Source: Dehalococcoidia bacterium (GTDB lineage Bacteria > Chloroflexota > Dehalococcoidia > Lucifugimonadales > Lucifugimonadaceae). From it: 64,000 bases of DNA. The stretch's first letter is position 1, and the number at the start of each line of letters is the position of its first letter. The notes under the pieces were generated by a model. The model made no database searches and had not been told where the DNA came from. It was given only the letters and a program-made list of their open reading frames with translations. Of the stretch, positions 24,838 to 35,000 are shown piece by piece. A program made the translations under genes and the position numbers. The stretch lies in the NCBI GenBank assembly GCA_028285005.1, contig JANQQP010000007.1:1-64000 (forward strand). The letters are read 5' to 3'.

Positions 24838-24843
24838 TATACT
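24838..24843 (+). promoter_or_regulatory. Candidate -10 element TATACT for the MscS gene
   Basis: TATACT followed by CTTTCGCCGC lies 31 bp before ATG 24875. It shares the downstream CG-rich character of the -10-like boxes at 2797 and 60933. The -35 region is not convincing. Confidence 0.3.
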
Positions 24844-24874
24844 CTTTCGCCGCGGACACTGAGCGGACTGAGAT

Positions 24875-26275
24875 ATGCAAGACGACCCGTCCTTTCTAGA
24901 AGATCTCCTCAACAACCCCGAAGACGGCTTCATGCTCTGGCTGGCCGAGGGCGGCCTGTGGGTCGGACTGATCGCCGTCGGCTCCGTGCTTTCCTGGTAC
25001 CTGGTGCGGCTCTACATCCACCGGCAGCTGCTATCTGCGGTGCGAAGTGTCGAGGGTGAGGAAGGCTTTGAGGAGTCGACGGCGATTCGCGGCGCCAACC
25101 GCATTCTGGCATCGGTGATACCGGCGCTGGTCATTGGTACAGCAGCAGTGATCGGCTCGATGGTTGTGCTGGGCAACGATGCCGACGCAGCGCTCGACTT
25201 CTTCTCGCGGCTGGGGACAGACGCGGTCGAATGGGGCGTCACAAGTGGCCTGCGCATCGTGCTCGTCCTGGTGTTCGGCTGGCTGGGCATCCGGTTCGCC
25301 CGGCGTTTCATCCCTACGATCATGCTGCGAGTGGTCCGGGACAGTCGCGATGCGGCGGACCAGGCTGAGGCATCACGTAAGCGTGCCGACACGCTTGGCG
25401 CGGTATTTGTTGCCGCCATCAACGTGATCATCGTCATAGTGATGGTGTTCACAGTCCTGACCGAGCTGGGAGTGCCGATCGGCCCTGTGCTGGGCGGAGT
25501 TGGGATTGCCGGAATAGCGGTCGGTTTCGGAGCGCAGCACCTCGTGAGGGACGTGATCACGGGCACGCTGATCCTGCTCGAAAACCAGTACAGGCAGGGC
25601 GATGTTGTGCAGATCGCCGGGATCGCGGGAATGGTGGAGTCGATCAACCTGCGGCGTACCGTACTGCGGGATCTCGAAGGCAAGGTGCACACGATTCCGC
25701 ACGGCGAGATTTCAACTACCAGTAACTTCACGAAGTACTGGTCGCGGATCGTTCTCGACGTTGGCGTTGCCTACAAAGAGAACATGGAGCAGGTGTTCGC
25801 GGTTCTCAACGAGATCGGCACCGAGCTCGGTAATCACCCGGAACTGGGACTGAAAGTAATCGATCCGCCAAAGGTGCTGCGTCTGAATTCCTTCGGCTCG
25901 TCCGAGTTGTCGATCAGGATGCTGGGCGTCTGCAAGCCGCTGACGCAGTGGGAACTGACAGGCTGGCTGCGGCTCCGCATCAAGGAGCGGTTCGACGAGG
26001 AAGGGATAGAGATTCCGTTCCCGCACCAGACAATCTACTGGGGAGTTGACCAGCAGCCGCTGCCGGGCCAGGAACCGGCTGCGATTGGCGCGCCGGAGCC
26101 CAAGGCTGCGGAGCCGGAGGTCACACCCGACGATTTCGTGGACCCGAACCGGCTGACACCGGAGCAGCGTGAGGTGATGCTGGCCGAGATGGCGCTGGCG
26201 GCTCAGGCCGCGCAGGAGAACCTGCGGACAGATCAGGGCACCGAAACACGATTGCCAGCGGACACCGAGACCTAG
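24875..26275 (+). CDS. Small-conductance mechanosensitive channel (MscS family)
   Basis: A 466-residue channel. Membrane segments are predicted at about residues 18-42, 75-98, 122-146 and 172-195. The pore-lining helix is GGVGIAGIAVGFGAQHLVRDV near 208-228, with the Gly/Ala packing pattern typical of MscS TM3. The beta domain contains LLENQYRQGDVVQIAGIAGMV and LEGKVHTIPHGEISTTSNFTK. The C-terminal vestibule and an acidic Pro/Glu-rich cytoplasmic tail follow. It protects cells against hypo-osmotic shock by releasing solutes. Next to it, convergent, is a GT20 gene that might make a compatible solute, an interesting but unproven pairing. Confidence 0.92.
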   Translation: MQDDPSFLEDLLNNPEDGFMLWLAEGGLWVGLIAVGSVLSWYLVRLYIHRQLLSAVRSVEGEEGFEESTAIRGANRILASVIPALVIGTAAVIGSMVVLGNDADAALDFFSRLGTDAVEWGVTSGLRIVLVLVFGWLGIRFARRFIPTIMLRVVRDSRDAADQAEASRKRADTLGAVFVAAINVIIVIVMVFTVLTELGVPIGPVLGGVGIAGIAVGFGAQHLVRDVITGTLILLENQYRQGDVVQIAGIAGMVESINLRRTVLRDLEGKVHTIPHGEISTTSNFTKYWSRIVLDVGVAYKENMEQVFAVLNEIGTELGNHPELGLKVIDPPKVLRLNSFGSSELSIRMLGVCKPLTQWELTGWLRLRIKERFDEEGIEIPFPHQTIYWGVDQQPLPGQEPAAIGAPEPKAAEPEVTPDDFVDPNRLTPEQREVMLAEMALAAQAAQENLRTDQGTETRLPADTET

Positions 26276-26283
26276 AGCTGGTC

Positions 26284-27666
26284 CTATCTCGCTATGGCCG
26301 CCGCCTCGACGCGGTCGAAGCGTTGTGCTCGCTCATCGTCTGACATCTCGATCGAGTCCAGCATGGCGGTCTTGATCGCCTCGACGTCCGTTGCCGCTAC
26401 CAGTGTTGCCGCGTCGCCAAAGATCTCGGCAGCGGTGGACGTCTCGGAGAGGATGAGGTCGCAGTCGTTCCTGTTCACCAGCGCCGTTGAGAGCGGAGTA
26501 CTGCAGCTGGCATCAACAACGGGCGTAGAAACGAGCGCGTCTGCCGTGCACATCGCGGCGAGCGCCATCGGATAGTTGCTCTCGACGATTAGCTCCACCG
26601 GCGGTCCAGATCGTGCCCGGTGCCTGCCGTTCACATCCTTCGCGGCCTTTTCGATCTCGCTCAGGTAGCGCCTGTATTGCGCAAGGTGAGGAGGTGGCGG
26701 TGCCAGAACCAGCAGGTAGCGAGCGTCCTCAGCGAGAGAGCGGTCGGAATCAAGCAGGGCACCGAATGCGCGGATGCACCTGACGATGTTCTTGTAGGGC
26801 TCGGTACGGTCGGCCGTGACGAAGGTATGGCGAGGGTCCTTTTCGAAGCGGCTGATGAATGTGGTGCAACGACGAGAGTCCGCTGTGGCCTGGAGCGTCT
26901 CTGCGCCAATAGTCGGATACGACACGGTCAGTTGCAGGCAGTGACCGTTGCCGTCGGTTGCCTGACGCATCTGGCGGTCGGTGGTGACCGCAGGCACGAA
27001 CTCCTCGATGCATGAGAGCAGGTTGCGGAGGTCACGTTGTGAGGCCAGCTCAATCTCATCGCAGGCCATCAAGCTGCTGAAAATGCTCTCCCGCCAGCGC
27101 GCAGGTAGCGCCATCCAGTCGGTTGAACCCGGCCACGGAACGCTCGGCGCGTAAGTAATACTGGCGTCTGGCAACTTTTCCCTGGCCATTCCTGCAACCA
27201 GGTGCAGGTGGTAGTCATGGAGCTGGACCTTTGCGAGCTCATCCGTGTGTGCGGCCTCCGAAGCTATCTGGTCGGCGAACATCTGGCTAACTGTCACGAA
27301 GCCCTGTTCCCAGGCCGCGTGCGCCTCGCGGTCTATGTTTGGTGTGTGCGTGATGCCCCACGAGCGGTGATGCAGAAACCACAGCAGCGGGTTGCAGATC
27401 ACGTTGTAGTAGCGATGGAGCGCCCGTCGGGAAGGCGTGATCAGCCGGGCAGCGACTCCGTCCGGCAAGCCGTCGGTTAGCCGCCCTTGCTTTACAACAG
27501 AGCGGTCGCTAGGCGTGGCAGCGACGGAGACGAAGGTGACGTCGCCATCGGTCGAGCCGAAGCTAGACTCCCACGCGGCATCAATGACCGGCGCAACGGC
27601 TCCATCGGCACGTTCGGTGAATGAGATAGGACCGCGATTCGCGGCGATGATCGTTCGGCTGGTCAC
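26284..27666 (-). CDS. GT20-family glycosyltransferase (trehalose-6-phosphate synthase-like)
   Basis: A 460-residue protein resembling OtsA and glucosylglycerol-phosphate synthases. The N-terminus TIIAANRGPISF has the sugar-nucleotide NRGP motif, VQLHDYHLHLVAGM matches the conserved VxDYHL segment, and the C-terminal half has RTEPYKNIVRCIRAF and the PVVDASCSTPLS to SETSTAAEIFG donor-binding loops. Several positions differ from bona fide OtsA (for example VNRNDCDLIL in place of the usual GxxLVNP), so donor and acceptor are uncertain. No trehalose-phosphatase gene is nearby. It starts at GTG. If functional it would make a trehalose- or glucosylglycerol-type osmolyte or a cell-envelope glycoside. 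Confidence 0.7.
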   Translation of the reverse strand: MTSRTIIAANRGPISFTERADGAVAPVIDAAWESSFGSTDGDVTFVSVAATPSDRSVVKQGRLTDGLPDGVAARLITPSRRALHRYYNVICNPLLWFLHHRSWGITHTPNIDREAHAAWEQGFVTVSQMFADQIASEAAHTDELAKVQLHDYHLHLVAGMAREKLPDASITYAPSVPWPGSTDWMALPARWRESIFSSLMACDEIELASQRDLRNLLSCIEEFVPAVTTDRQMRQATDGNGHCLQLTVSYPTIGAETLQATADSRRCTTFISRFEKDPRHTFVTADRTEPYKNIVRCIRAFGALLDSDRSLAEDARYLLVLAPPPPHLAQYRRYLSEIEKAAKDVNGRHRARSGPPVELIVESNYPMALAAMCTADALVSTPVVDASCSTPLSTALVNRNDCDLILSETSTAAEIFGDAATLVAATDVEAIKTAMLDSIEMSDDERAQRFDRVEAAAIAR

Positions 27667-27988
27667 AGCGCTTTTCGGCGCACGCCACGGGGAAGCGGCG
27701 TGCTGGTTGGCCGTCCTCGGAGCGCTTCACTTCTCCGGGCGGATTGGTTGTTCTTGCCATCCGGCGGATTCCCGGTCTGCCGTGGCGGTCGCTATCTTAG
27801 CGGTTCAGAGGCAAATGGCCAGTGCCCGGACAAGCTCTGCGCCACGATCACCAGGAATAGCCAACGCATGCGCTATCTTACGCGCAGTTGGGCTCCCAAA
27901 CTGACCTGCGAAATGGCCGCGAAGCTGGAGTCCCCAAAACGCCCGGGCGGGCAATCGCGATCGCCCGTTTTCCACCGGGTTGGCTGGC
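27667..27988. other. Intergenic region between the GT20 and GNAT genes
   Basis: No gene is seen in this 322-bp divergent region; open frames here have no coding character. The only structure noted is a small hairpin near its right end (described separately). It must contain the promoters for both neighbours, but no box stands out. Confidence 0.5.
27948..27971 (+). other. Terminator-like hairpin in front of the GNAT gene
   Basis: A 5-bp GC stem (CGGGC 27948-27952 with GCCCG 27963-27967) around a self-complementary loop (ATCGCGAT) is followed by TTTT. It lies 18 bp before the GNAT start codon, where no upstream plus-strand gene would need a terminator, so it may be an attenuator or chance. Confidence 0.3.
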
Positions 27989-28513
27989 ATGTCAGGTGAA
28001 GACGAGATCGAGCTGCGGGATGCGGTGCTTAATGACGCTCAGGGCATCGCTGAGGTGCAGGTCGCGGCGTGGAAGTCAGCGTATCGGGGCATGATCCCCG
28101 ATGCCGCGCTGGACGCGCTGACCGTGGCGCAGAGGACTGCTCGCTGGAGCGAGATACTTGCCGGCTTTCCGCGAGCAACGATCGTCGCCGAAGTCGACTC
28201 CGTGCTGGTCGGCTGGTCCGGCTTCGGAGCCAGCAGAGACGATGACCGGCCTGATGGAGTGGCCGAGGTCTACGGCCTGTACGTGCATCCCGACAGCTGG
28301 AGAGCCGGAGCCGGCCAGTTGCTGTGGGATGCGACCTGCGACCGGCTAGCGGGCGATGGCTACGAGGCTGTCGACGTGTGGGTGCTGGAGGCGAATGAGC
28401 GAGCCCGCCGGTTCTACGCATCAATGGGCTGCACGCTCGATTCGAACAGCCAGAAGATGTTCGAGGGAGACGGCTACTCTGTGCCTGAGGTGCGGTATTC
28501 ACGCGCACTTTGA
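27989..28513 (+). CDS. GNAT-family N-acetyltransferase
   Basis: A 174-residue acetyltransferase. The N-terminal EIELRDAVLNDAQGIAEVQVAAWKSAYRGMIP is the usual first strand and helices, VAEVYGLYVHPDSWRAGAGQLL carries the acetyl-CoA-binding motif A (here R-A-G-A-G in place of Q-x-x-G-x-G/A), and DVWVLEANERARRFYASMGC is motif B. The subclass resembles enzymes annotated as ribosomal- or small-molecule acetyltransferases; the acceptor is unknown. The start is placed at ATG 27989; a TTG three codons earlier is also possible. A partial repeat follows the gene. Confidence 0.85.
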   Translation: MSGEDEIELRDAVLNDAQGIAEVQVAAWKSAYRGMIPDAALDALTVAQRTARWSEILAGFPRATIVAEVDSVLVGWSGFGASRDDDRPDGVAEVYGLYVHPDSWRAGAGQLLWDATCDRLAGDGYEAVDVWVLEANERARRFYASMGCTLDSNSQKMFEGDGYSVPEVRYSRAL

Positions 28514-28613
28514 CGGTGAGTTTGGCCGAAACTAGAATTCGTGGTTGGGCTGTGGGCTGGATTGAGGGCCGATTTTGGCGGCCGTCGGTGGCGTTGTCGG
28601 TCGAAGAGGTGTC

Positions 28614-28649
28614 AGCGGTCAGATCCCTCCGCTTCGGTCGGGATGACAC
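28614..28649. repeat. Palindromic repeat fragment 7
   Basis: Only the reversed leader (GGTCAGATCCCTCCGC and GGTCGGGATGACA) is present, between the GNAT and alaS genes. The remaining 28514-28756 shows no gene, and no T-box leader motif was found in front of alaS. Confidence 0.7.
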
Positions 28650-28756
28650 AATCTAGTCTTGCGCCGCATGATGCGGGCGGCTAACCCTACGACCGTGCCG
28701 CATCCGACCAACGCCAGCATCTCCCACATCACATCAACACGGACCCAGAGACAAAA

Positions 28757-31459
28757 ATGAAGTTCATGACGGCGGATGAAGCACGGGAAGCGTTCCTGAA
28801 GTACTTCCAGGACAGAGACCACCTGCGCCTGCCGTCAGCCTCACTCATCCCATCCGGCGATCCTACTCTGCTGCTCACGACGGCCGGCATGGTGCCGTTC
28901 AAACCGTATTTCTCAAGAGAGCTTGAGCCGCCGCACCCGCGTATCACGACAGTACAGAAGAGCTTTCGCACGACCGACATTGAGGAGGTTGGCGATGCCA
29001 CGCACCTCACGATGTTCGAGATGCTCGGCAACTTCTCCTTTGGCGACTACTTCAAGAAGGAAGCGATCGAGTGGGGCCACGACCTTTCGCTGAATGTCTA
29101 TGAGCTCGACCCCAAGCGGCTATTCTTCACCGTCTACACGGACGACGACGAGGCCGAGCAACTGTGGATCGACCGGGGTGTTGAGCCCGACCGTATCTAT
29201 CGCTTTGGCGATGAGGACAACTGGTGGGGCCCGGCTGGGGACCAGGGTGCGTGTGGGCCTTCCAGCGAGCTGCACTACTACTCGGGCGACCTGAAGGCGA
29301 TGCCGGATTATTCGGACCCGGAGATTCGCAAGGTTTGGGGCCCGAACCTTACCGACGATTTCGTCGAGTACTACAACCTGGTGTTCACACAGTTCAACCG
29401 GGACCTCGACGGCAACGACACGCCGCTGCCTTTCAAGAACATCGACACCGGCCTGGGACTTGAGCGGATCGCGGTGATCTTGCAAGGAGCGCGCTCGATC
29501 TACGAGGTTGACCACTTCCAGCCGATCGTGCGTCACGTCGAGAGCATGTGCGGCAAGAAGTGGGGTGGTGACCCGAAGGTAGATGCGGCGATCAATGTGG
29601 TCGCGGAGCATGCTCGCTCGGCTGCATTCCTGATCGGCGACGGTGTTATCCCCGGCAACAATGGCCGTGGTTACGTCCTGCGCCGTGTGATCCGCCGCGG
29701 CATGCTGTTCGGCCGAGAGCTTGGCGTCGAAGGCCCAATTAGCGAAGTGGCGAAGGTGGTGGCTGAGGTGATGGGCCACACCTACCCTGAGCTGCGCAGC
29801 AACGGCAATTTCATCGAGCAGGTGCTGGACAAGGAAGAAGCGAGCTTTTCCAGGACGCTGGAACAGGGCACGCAGCGGTTGCACGCGGTCATGGCGAAGG
29901 CTGGCGGCGAAGAAGTTTCGGGCGCTGACGCGGCGCAGCTATATGACACGTACGGCTTCCCCGTCGAGATGACGCAGGAGATCGCATCCGAAAATGGCCT
30001 CAAGGTCGACATGGACGGCTTCGAGGCCGAGATGGAGGAGCGGCGCGAGAAGGCTCGCTCTGCGGGCACGGCATTCGCCGGCGACTCTGAAGAACGGAAA
30101 GTCTACGAGTCACTTGGTGTCGAGGAGACAGTTTTCCTCGGCTACAACACGCTGGTCGCCGATGCGCACGTGATAGGGATCATCAAGGATGGCGAGCTGG
30201 TAGAAAGCGCGGGCGAGGGCGAAGAGATCGAGATCGTGCTCGACGAGACGCCGTTCTATGCCGCTCGTGGCGGGCAGATTGGCGACACTGGAGAGCTGCA
30301 CAGCCCGGGGCAGGACCCGGATGTGGTTGTGGAAGTGAACGACACGCGGGCCCCGTTCGGCCACATCAACGTGCACTTCTCGACGGTGAAGAAGGGAACG
30401 CTGAAATCGGGCGAGGCGCTGACGGCAGAGGTCGACGAGGAGCGGCGGGAGAAGATTCGTCGCAACCACACGGCGACTCATCTTGTGCATGCCGCGCTGC
30501 GAGAGGTTCTTGGCACGCACGTCAGGCAATCAGGTTCTGTTGTCGCGCCGGACTACCTGAGGTTCGACTTCACGCACATGGCTCCGATGACTCCTGAGGA
30601 GATAAGGGCGGTGCAGGACCGGGTGAATGAGAAGATCCGCCACAACCGCCCGGTTGAGGTGCACTGGACGACATATGGCAAGGCCGTCGAGGAGGGCGCG
30701 CTGGCGTTCTTCGGCGATACGTATGAGAACGATGTGCGGACGATTCGCATTGACCCGCCGTGGAGCTACGAGCTATGCGGCGGCACGCACATGGAATCGA
30801 CCGGCGGCATTGGCGCTTTCATCATCACTTCTGAGGCAGGCATCGGATCTGGTGTGCGCAGACTGTTCGCTGTGACCGGCATCGGAGCGGAAGACGAGAT
30901 CTACGACAAGTTCGGCACCGTTGGTCAGATGTCACAACTGATGAAGGTGCCGCCGGAAGAGCTCAGCCAGCGCACGCAATCGATAATGGATGAGCTGTCC
31001 GCATCAAGGCGCGAGGTCCAGCGTCTCGAGGAGCAGTTGTTGCGGGCGAGTGTCGGTGGTTCGGGCAATGGCGATGGTCAGGCGAGCTTTGACTTTTCGT
31101 TCGAGGCATCGGACGGCACCGCTGTCGCCGGGCAGGTGAAGTCGGTCCCTGCCAGCAATGTCGATTCGCTCCGGCGCACTGCGGACCACATGCGCGACCA
31201 GATGAAGAGCGGAGTCGTAGTGCTCGGTTCAGTCATCGATGAGCGGCCGATGGTCGTGGTGATGGTGACGAAGGACCTGACCGAGAGCGGGCTGCACGCC
31301 GGAAACATCGCGAAGGCGATCGCCGGGAAGATGGGCGGAGGCGGTGGCGGAAGCCCGGTCGTGGCGCAGGCGGGTGGCAAGGACGCGAGCCAGCTTGATG
31401 CCGCGCTTGAGTCCGCTAGAGAGGCGGTTGAAGCGGGGCTGGCGAGCGGCGCGGGATGA
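28757..31459 (+). CDS. alaS: Alanyl-tRNA synthetase
   Basis: A 900-residue enzyme of the usual size with all four parts. The class II catalytic core comes first (TADEAREAFLKYFQDRDH, ANLLLTTAGM-like LLLTTAGMVPFK, ARSAAFLIGDGVIPGNNGRGYVLRRVIRRG), then the tRNA-recognition domain. The editing domain has the HTATHLVHAALREVL zinc motif (His-x3-His) and CGGTHMESTGGIGAF (Cys-x3-His). The C-terminal C-Ala domain has a Gly-rich GGGGGGSPVVAQAGG. It charges tRNA-Ala in the cytoplasm. The stop overlaps the start of ruvX (ATGA), a pairing that is common in bacteria. Confidence 0.97.
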   Translation: MKFMTADEAREAFLKYFQDRDHLRLPSASLIPSGDPTLLLTTAGMVPFKPYFSRELEPPHPRITTVQKSFRTTDIEEVGDATHLTMFEMLGNFSFGDYFKKEAIEWGHDLSLNVYELDPKRLFFTVYTDDDEAEQLWIDRGVEPDRIYRFGDEDNWWGPAGDQGACGPSSELHYYSGDLKAMPDYSDPEIRKVWGPNLTDDFVEYYNLVFTQFNRDLDGNDTPLPFKNIDTGLGLERIAVILQGARSIYEVDHFQPIVRHVESMCGKKWGGDPKVDAAINVVAEHARSAAFLIGDGVIPGNNGRGYVLRRVIRRGMLFGRELGVEGPISEVAKVVAEVMGHTYPELRSNGNFIEQVLDKEEASFSRTLEQGTQRLHAVMAKAGGEEVSGADAAQLYDTYGFPVEMTQEIASENGLKVDMDGFEAEMEERREKARSAGTAFAGDSEERKVYESLGVEETVFLGYNTLVADAHVIGIIKDGELVESAGEGEEIEIVLDETPFYAARGGQIGDTGELHSPGQDPDVVVEVNDTRAPFGHINVHFSTVKKGTLKSGEALTAEVDEERREKIRRNHTATHLVHAALREVLGTHVRQSGSVVAPDYLRFDFTHMAPMTPEEIRAVQDRVNEKIRHNRPVEVHWTTYGKAVEEGALAFFGDTYENDVRTIRIDPPWSYELCGGTHMESTGGIGAFIITSEAGIGSGVRRLFAVTGIGAEDEIYDKFGTVGQMSQLMKVPPEELSQRTQSIMDELSASRREVQRLEEQLLRASVGGSGNGDGQASFDFSFEASDGTAVAGQVKSVPASNVDSLRRTADHMRDQMKSGVVVLGSVIDERPMVVVMVTKDLTESGLHAGNIAKAIAGKMGGGGGGSPVVAQAGGKDASQLDAALESAREAVEAGLASGAG

Positions 31460-31896
31460 GCGCCAGCGGCGGCCCGTTTCGGCGTCTGCTAGGCGTGGAT
31501 ATCGGCGAGGTACGCATCGGCATCGCGCTGTCCGACCCCACCGGAACGATCTGCACTCCGCTGACCACTCTCGACGCACAGGGCGCTCCTGATGACCAGG
31601 AGCGGATTGCTGAGCTAGCTGCTGAGCATGAGGCCGATGCGATTGTCGTTGGGCTGCCGATCAATATGGACGGCTCGCACGGTCCGGCTGCTCGCAGGGC
31701 GCAGGCGTTCTCGAGAATGCTGCGCTCCGTCAGCGATCTACCAGTGCTTCTGCACGATGAGCGACTGACTTCCCACCAGGCAGAGGCACGCCTTCGGGCA
31801 GCTGGTGTCCAGCCGAGCCGCAACAAGGCCCAGATAGACGCGGCGGCCGCAGCGCTGATTCTCGAGAGCTTCCTGGCCGCACAGACAGAGGACTGA
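31456..31896 (+). CDS. ruvX: YqgF/RuvX family putative Holliday junction resolvase / pre-16S rRNA nuclease
   Basis: A 146-residue protein of the RNase H fold. The N-terminal LLGVDIGEVRIGIALSDPTG contains the first catalytic Asp. EADAIVVGLPINMDGSHGPAARRAQAF is the family hallmark (usual vGlPlnmdGs). LLHDERLTSHQAEARL supplies the acidic pair, and DAAAAALILESFL supplies the last Asp. Homologues process the 5' end of 16S rRNA in E. coli, and resolvase activity has been proposed. It overlaps alaS by four bases, so the two are co-translated. The kinase gene that follows is 199 bp downstream and probably has its own promoter. Confidence 0.95.
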   Translation: MSASGGPFRRLLGVDIGEVRIGIALSDPTGTICTPLTTLDAQGAPDDQERIAELAAEHEADAIVVGLPINMDGSHGPAARRAQAFSRMLRSVSDLPVLLHDERLTSHQAEARLRAAGVQPSRNKAQIDAAAAALILESFLAAQTED

Positions 31897-32095
31897 TCGC
31901 CTGCGAGTAGCTGACCGCAATCTCACCTTGGTTCATATCTGCGAACCGAAACTGTGCGGTTGGTCTGCCCAGGGCTAATTGGCTCCACGCACCCGAGATT
32001 TTAGTCTCATGCGACCACGTGGTCGCCCCAATGCGACTGTCGTTTGCCTCAGACACCATGAACATCTCGACTCAGATGATTTTGGACGGCGAAGC

Positions 32096-35000
32096 TTGGT
32101 CTCTTTTACGGCGGCCTGGATAGCGGTAGTACTCACGATTGTGGCGGTGTTTGGCGCATCGCTTGCCGTCATCCTGTGGTCGCGTCGCAAATCTCCCGAA
32201 TCGCTGATCTCCAGTCTGCTCTTCCTGGCCGTCAGTGTGTGGTGCATTGGCTACGTTGGAGAGATTCTCAGTGCAACTCTGCCCGCAAAGATGGCGTGGG
32301 CGCATCTGCAGTACCCGGCGATCTCAGCCGTCCCTCTCACCTGGTTTCTACTCTCGATATCGTTGGCGAGAGGTCGCATCGCGCTAACGCGTAACTGGAT
32401 AGCTCTGCTAGCAGTATTCCCCGCCGCGACTGTGATCGTGGAGTGGAGCAACGGACTCCACCAGCTTGCGTGGACCAGTGTTGATATTAATCAGAGCGGC
32501 AGTGTCGGCTTCTTAACGTTCGAACGTGGCCCGTGGTTCCTGGCCAAGGTCACATACTCCTACTCTCTCCTCCTGCTTGGCGCCGGTCTGATCGCGAAGG
32601 CGTTCGTGAGTGGGACAGGAGCCCGGCGTTCGCAGCTGGCACTGGCGCTGGCAGCAGTAGCGATACCGGCGTCTGGAAACGCTGCCTTCGTGCTCGGCCT
32701 GATACCCGATAGCACCGTTGATCTGACGCCGTTTGCGTTCGCCATCGCAGGACTCGCAATAACGCTCGGCATCGTTCGCTGTGGCATGTTCAGCATTCGG
32801 AGAGAGGCCGAGGACAGGCTCATAGCCGAGTTGCCTGACCCGGTGTTGATCCTCGACTCAAAGTTGAACCTGCTGGACGCCAACCCGGCTGGATTTGGCC
32901 TTCTCGAGCGATCCTCAGGTGGCAACAGGATCGAGGGCTCTCATATCTGTGATGTGATCCGGTCAGTTGCTGGCCGGCACCGGTTGTGCAACGCCGCTGT
33001 GTTCAGCCAGATGGTCGATCGATGGGCGATCGGCGATGAGCACCGAACCGTTGATCTCCGAATCTCGCCGCTTGGAGGCGGTCACTCGTCAGGCCGAATG
33101 ATCGTGGTAAGAGACGTGACGGACCTGTTCGCCAAAGAAGATGAACTGCTGCTGAAGAACGCTCTTCTGGAGAGCCAGTCAGAGGCTGTACCGGAAGGAA
33201 TCCTGGTCGTCGCAGAAGACGGACAGTGGCTTAGCGTGAACTCTCGCTTCAGGGAGATCTGGGGTTTGTCGGACATCGAGCTGGGCGACTTCGGAACGGC
33301 CGAGGCATTGCAGCTTGTCTCCGAAAAACTGGACGACCCGGATGCCTTCAATCACCGCGTCGAGGAGATCTACAGGTCGAATGGTGAAACCGCCAAAGAG
33401 AGGATCGAGCTGAAGTCCGGGGTCATTCTTGAACGGTTCACCGCGCCGGTCAAAGGTCCGAACGGCGAGGTGTACGGACGACTCTGGTCGTACCGGGACA
33501 TCACCGAATCGGTAATGGCGTCTGAGTTCGCCTCCAGATTGGGTCAGATGACGCTGCTGAACGAGATTGCGAATGTCACTTCCGCGGCAAACGATATCGA
33601 AGGCGAAATATCTGGCGTTCTGAAGGTTGTAAGCGAGCGACTCCCGGCTAGCTGGGTGATGATTGGACGAAGAGCGGAACGCGACGGGAACAGGTTGGAG
33701 TTGCGAGCTTACGACGAACGAACCGGGGAACCGGTCGTCCTTGGTGATCTGGCGGAGTTTGAAGAGATTTCTGGTCTCAGCCTGGACGGCGCGTCGCAGT
33801 GCGTTTCTGGACTAGTGAGCCAGGCTTTCTTCGCAGATCGGCAGATCCTTGTAACCCCGCTCAACTCGGATCAGACCCAAACCGACTTCATCCTTGTCGC
33901 CCGTGATGGAGGAGCGGTTTTCTCTGAGACCGAAGCCGAGTTGATGGAGGCAGCCGCCGGCCAGATCGCAATTGGAATGTCGCGTGCGAGCACTGTGGCC
34001 GAACTCAAGCGAGTCAACGCTGAGCTGCAGGAGACTCGCGACCTGGCCATGAGGCAGGAGAGATTGACCGCGCTCGGTGAGATGGCGAGCGGGATTGCGC
34101 ACGACATCAACAACGCGCTGTCACCTGTAGTGGGCTTCTCCGAGTTGATGCTCAGGAAAAAGGACAAGCTGGACGAGCGTGGCCAGAAGTATCTCACCGC
34201 TATTCACACGTCTGCGTTGGATGTGTCGAACATCGTCGCAAGGATGCGTGAGTTCTACCGACAGCGGACCGGTGATTCCGAGCTTGAGCCGATTGAGATC
34301 AAGGCGCTCATAGAAGAGGTAGTTCTGTTGACCAGCCCTCGCTGGAAGAACCAGGCCCAGAAGTCGGGAACGAGGATTGAGGTCACGACCAATCTCGAGG
34401 AGAGGGTGCCGATCATCCTGGGCGTCCCGTTCGAGATCAGAGAGGCGCTCACGAACCTGGTGATCAACGCATCAGACGCGATGCCTGACGGTGGCCAGAT
34501 CGAGATCTCGGCTTCCATGGAGAGGATCCGCGGCGCTGAATCTCTGCTGGTCCAGGTTAAGGACACCGGCAGCGGTATGGATAGTGAGACCGTGAAGAAG
34601 GCACTGGAGCCGTTCTTCTCGACTAAAGGTGACAGAGGCACAGGACTCGGACTGGCGATGGTCTACGGAGTCATGCAACGCCACGGAGGCGACGTTGAGA
34701 TCAATTCCAAGCCGGGTTTTGGAACCACTATCAGCCTTAGATTTGCGATAGGGGGAGGACAGCGGTCAAGTCGAGAGGCGATCGAAGACGTCCCGGAACT
34801 GGGCGATAGCCTGAGTGTGCTGGTGGTCGATGACGAGCCGGCACTGCGGGAACTCCTTGAACAGATGTTGCTTGAAGAGGGACACGAAGTGGCGGTTACT
34901 GCGAGCGGCCAGGCTGCCACCGAGCTGTTCAGTGAGCGCCTGAACGGACCGTCCGCTTTCGATGCAGTGATTACTGACCTGGGGATGCCGGGTATTCACG

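Noticed and set aside
28514-28756. T-box or other tRNA-sensing leader upstream of alaS
   Set aside because: No AGGGTGG-type T-box sequence and no terminator/antiterminator pair are visible; only a partial dispersed repeat is present.
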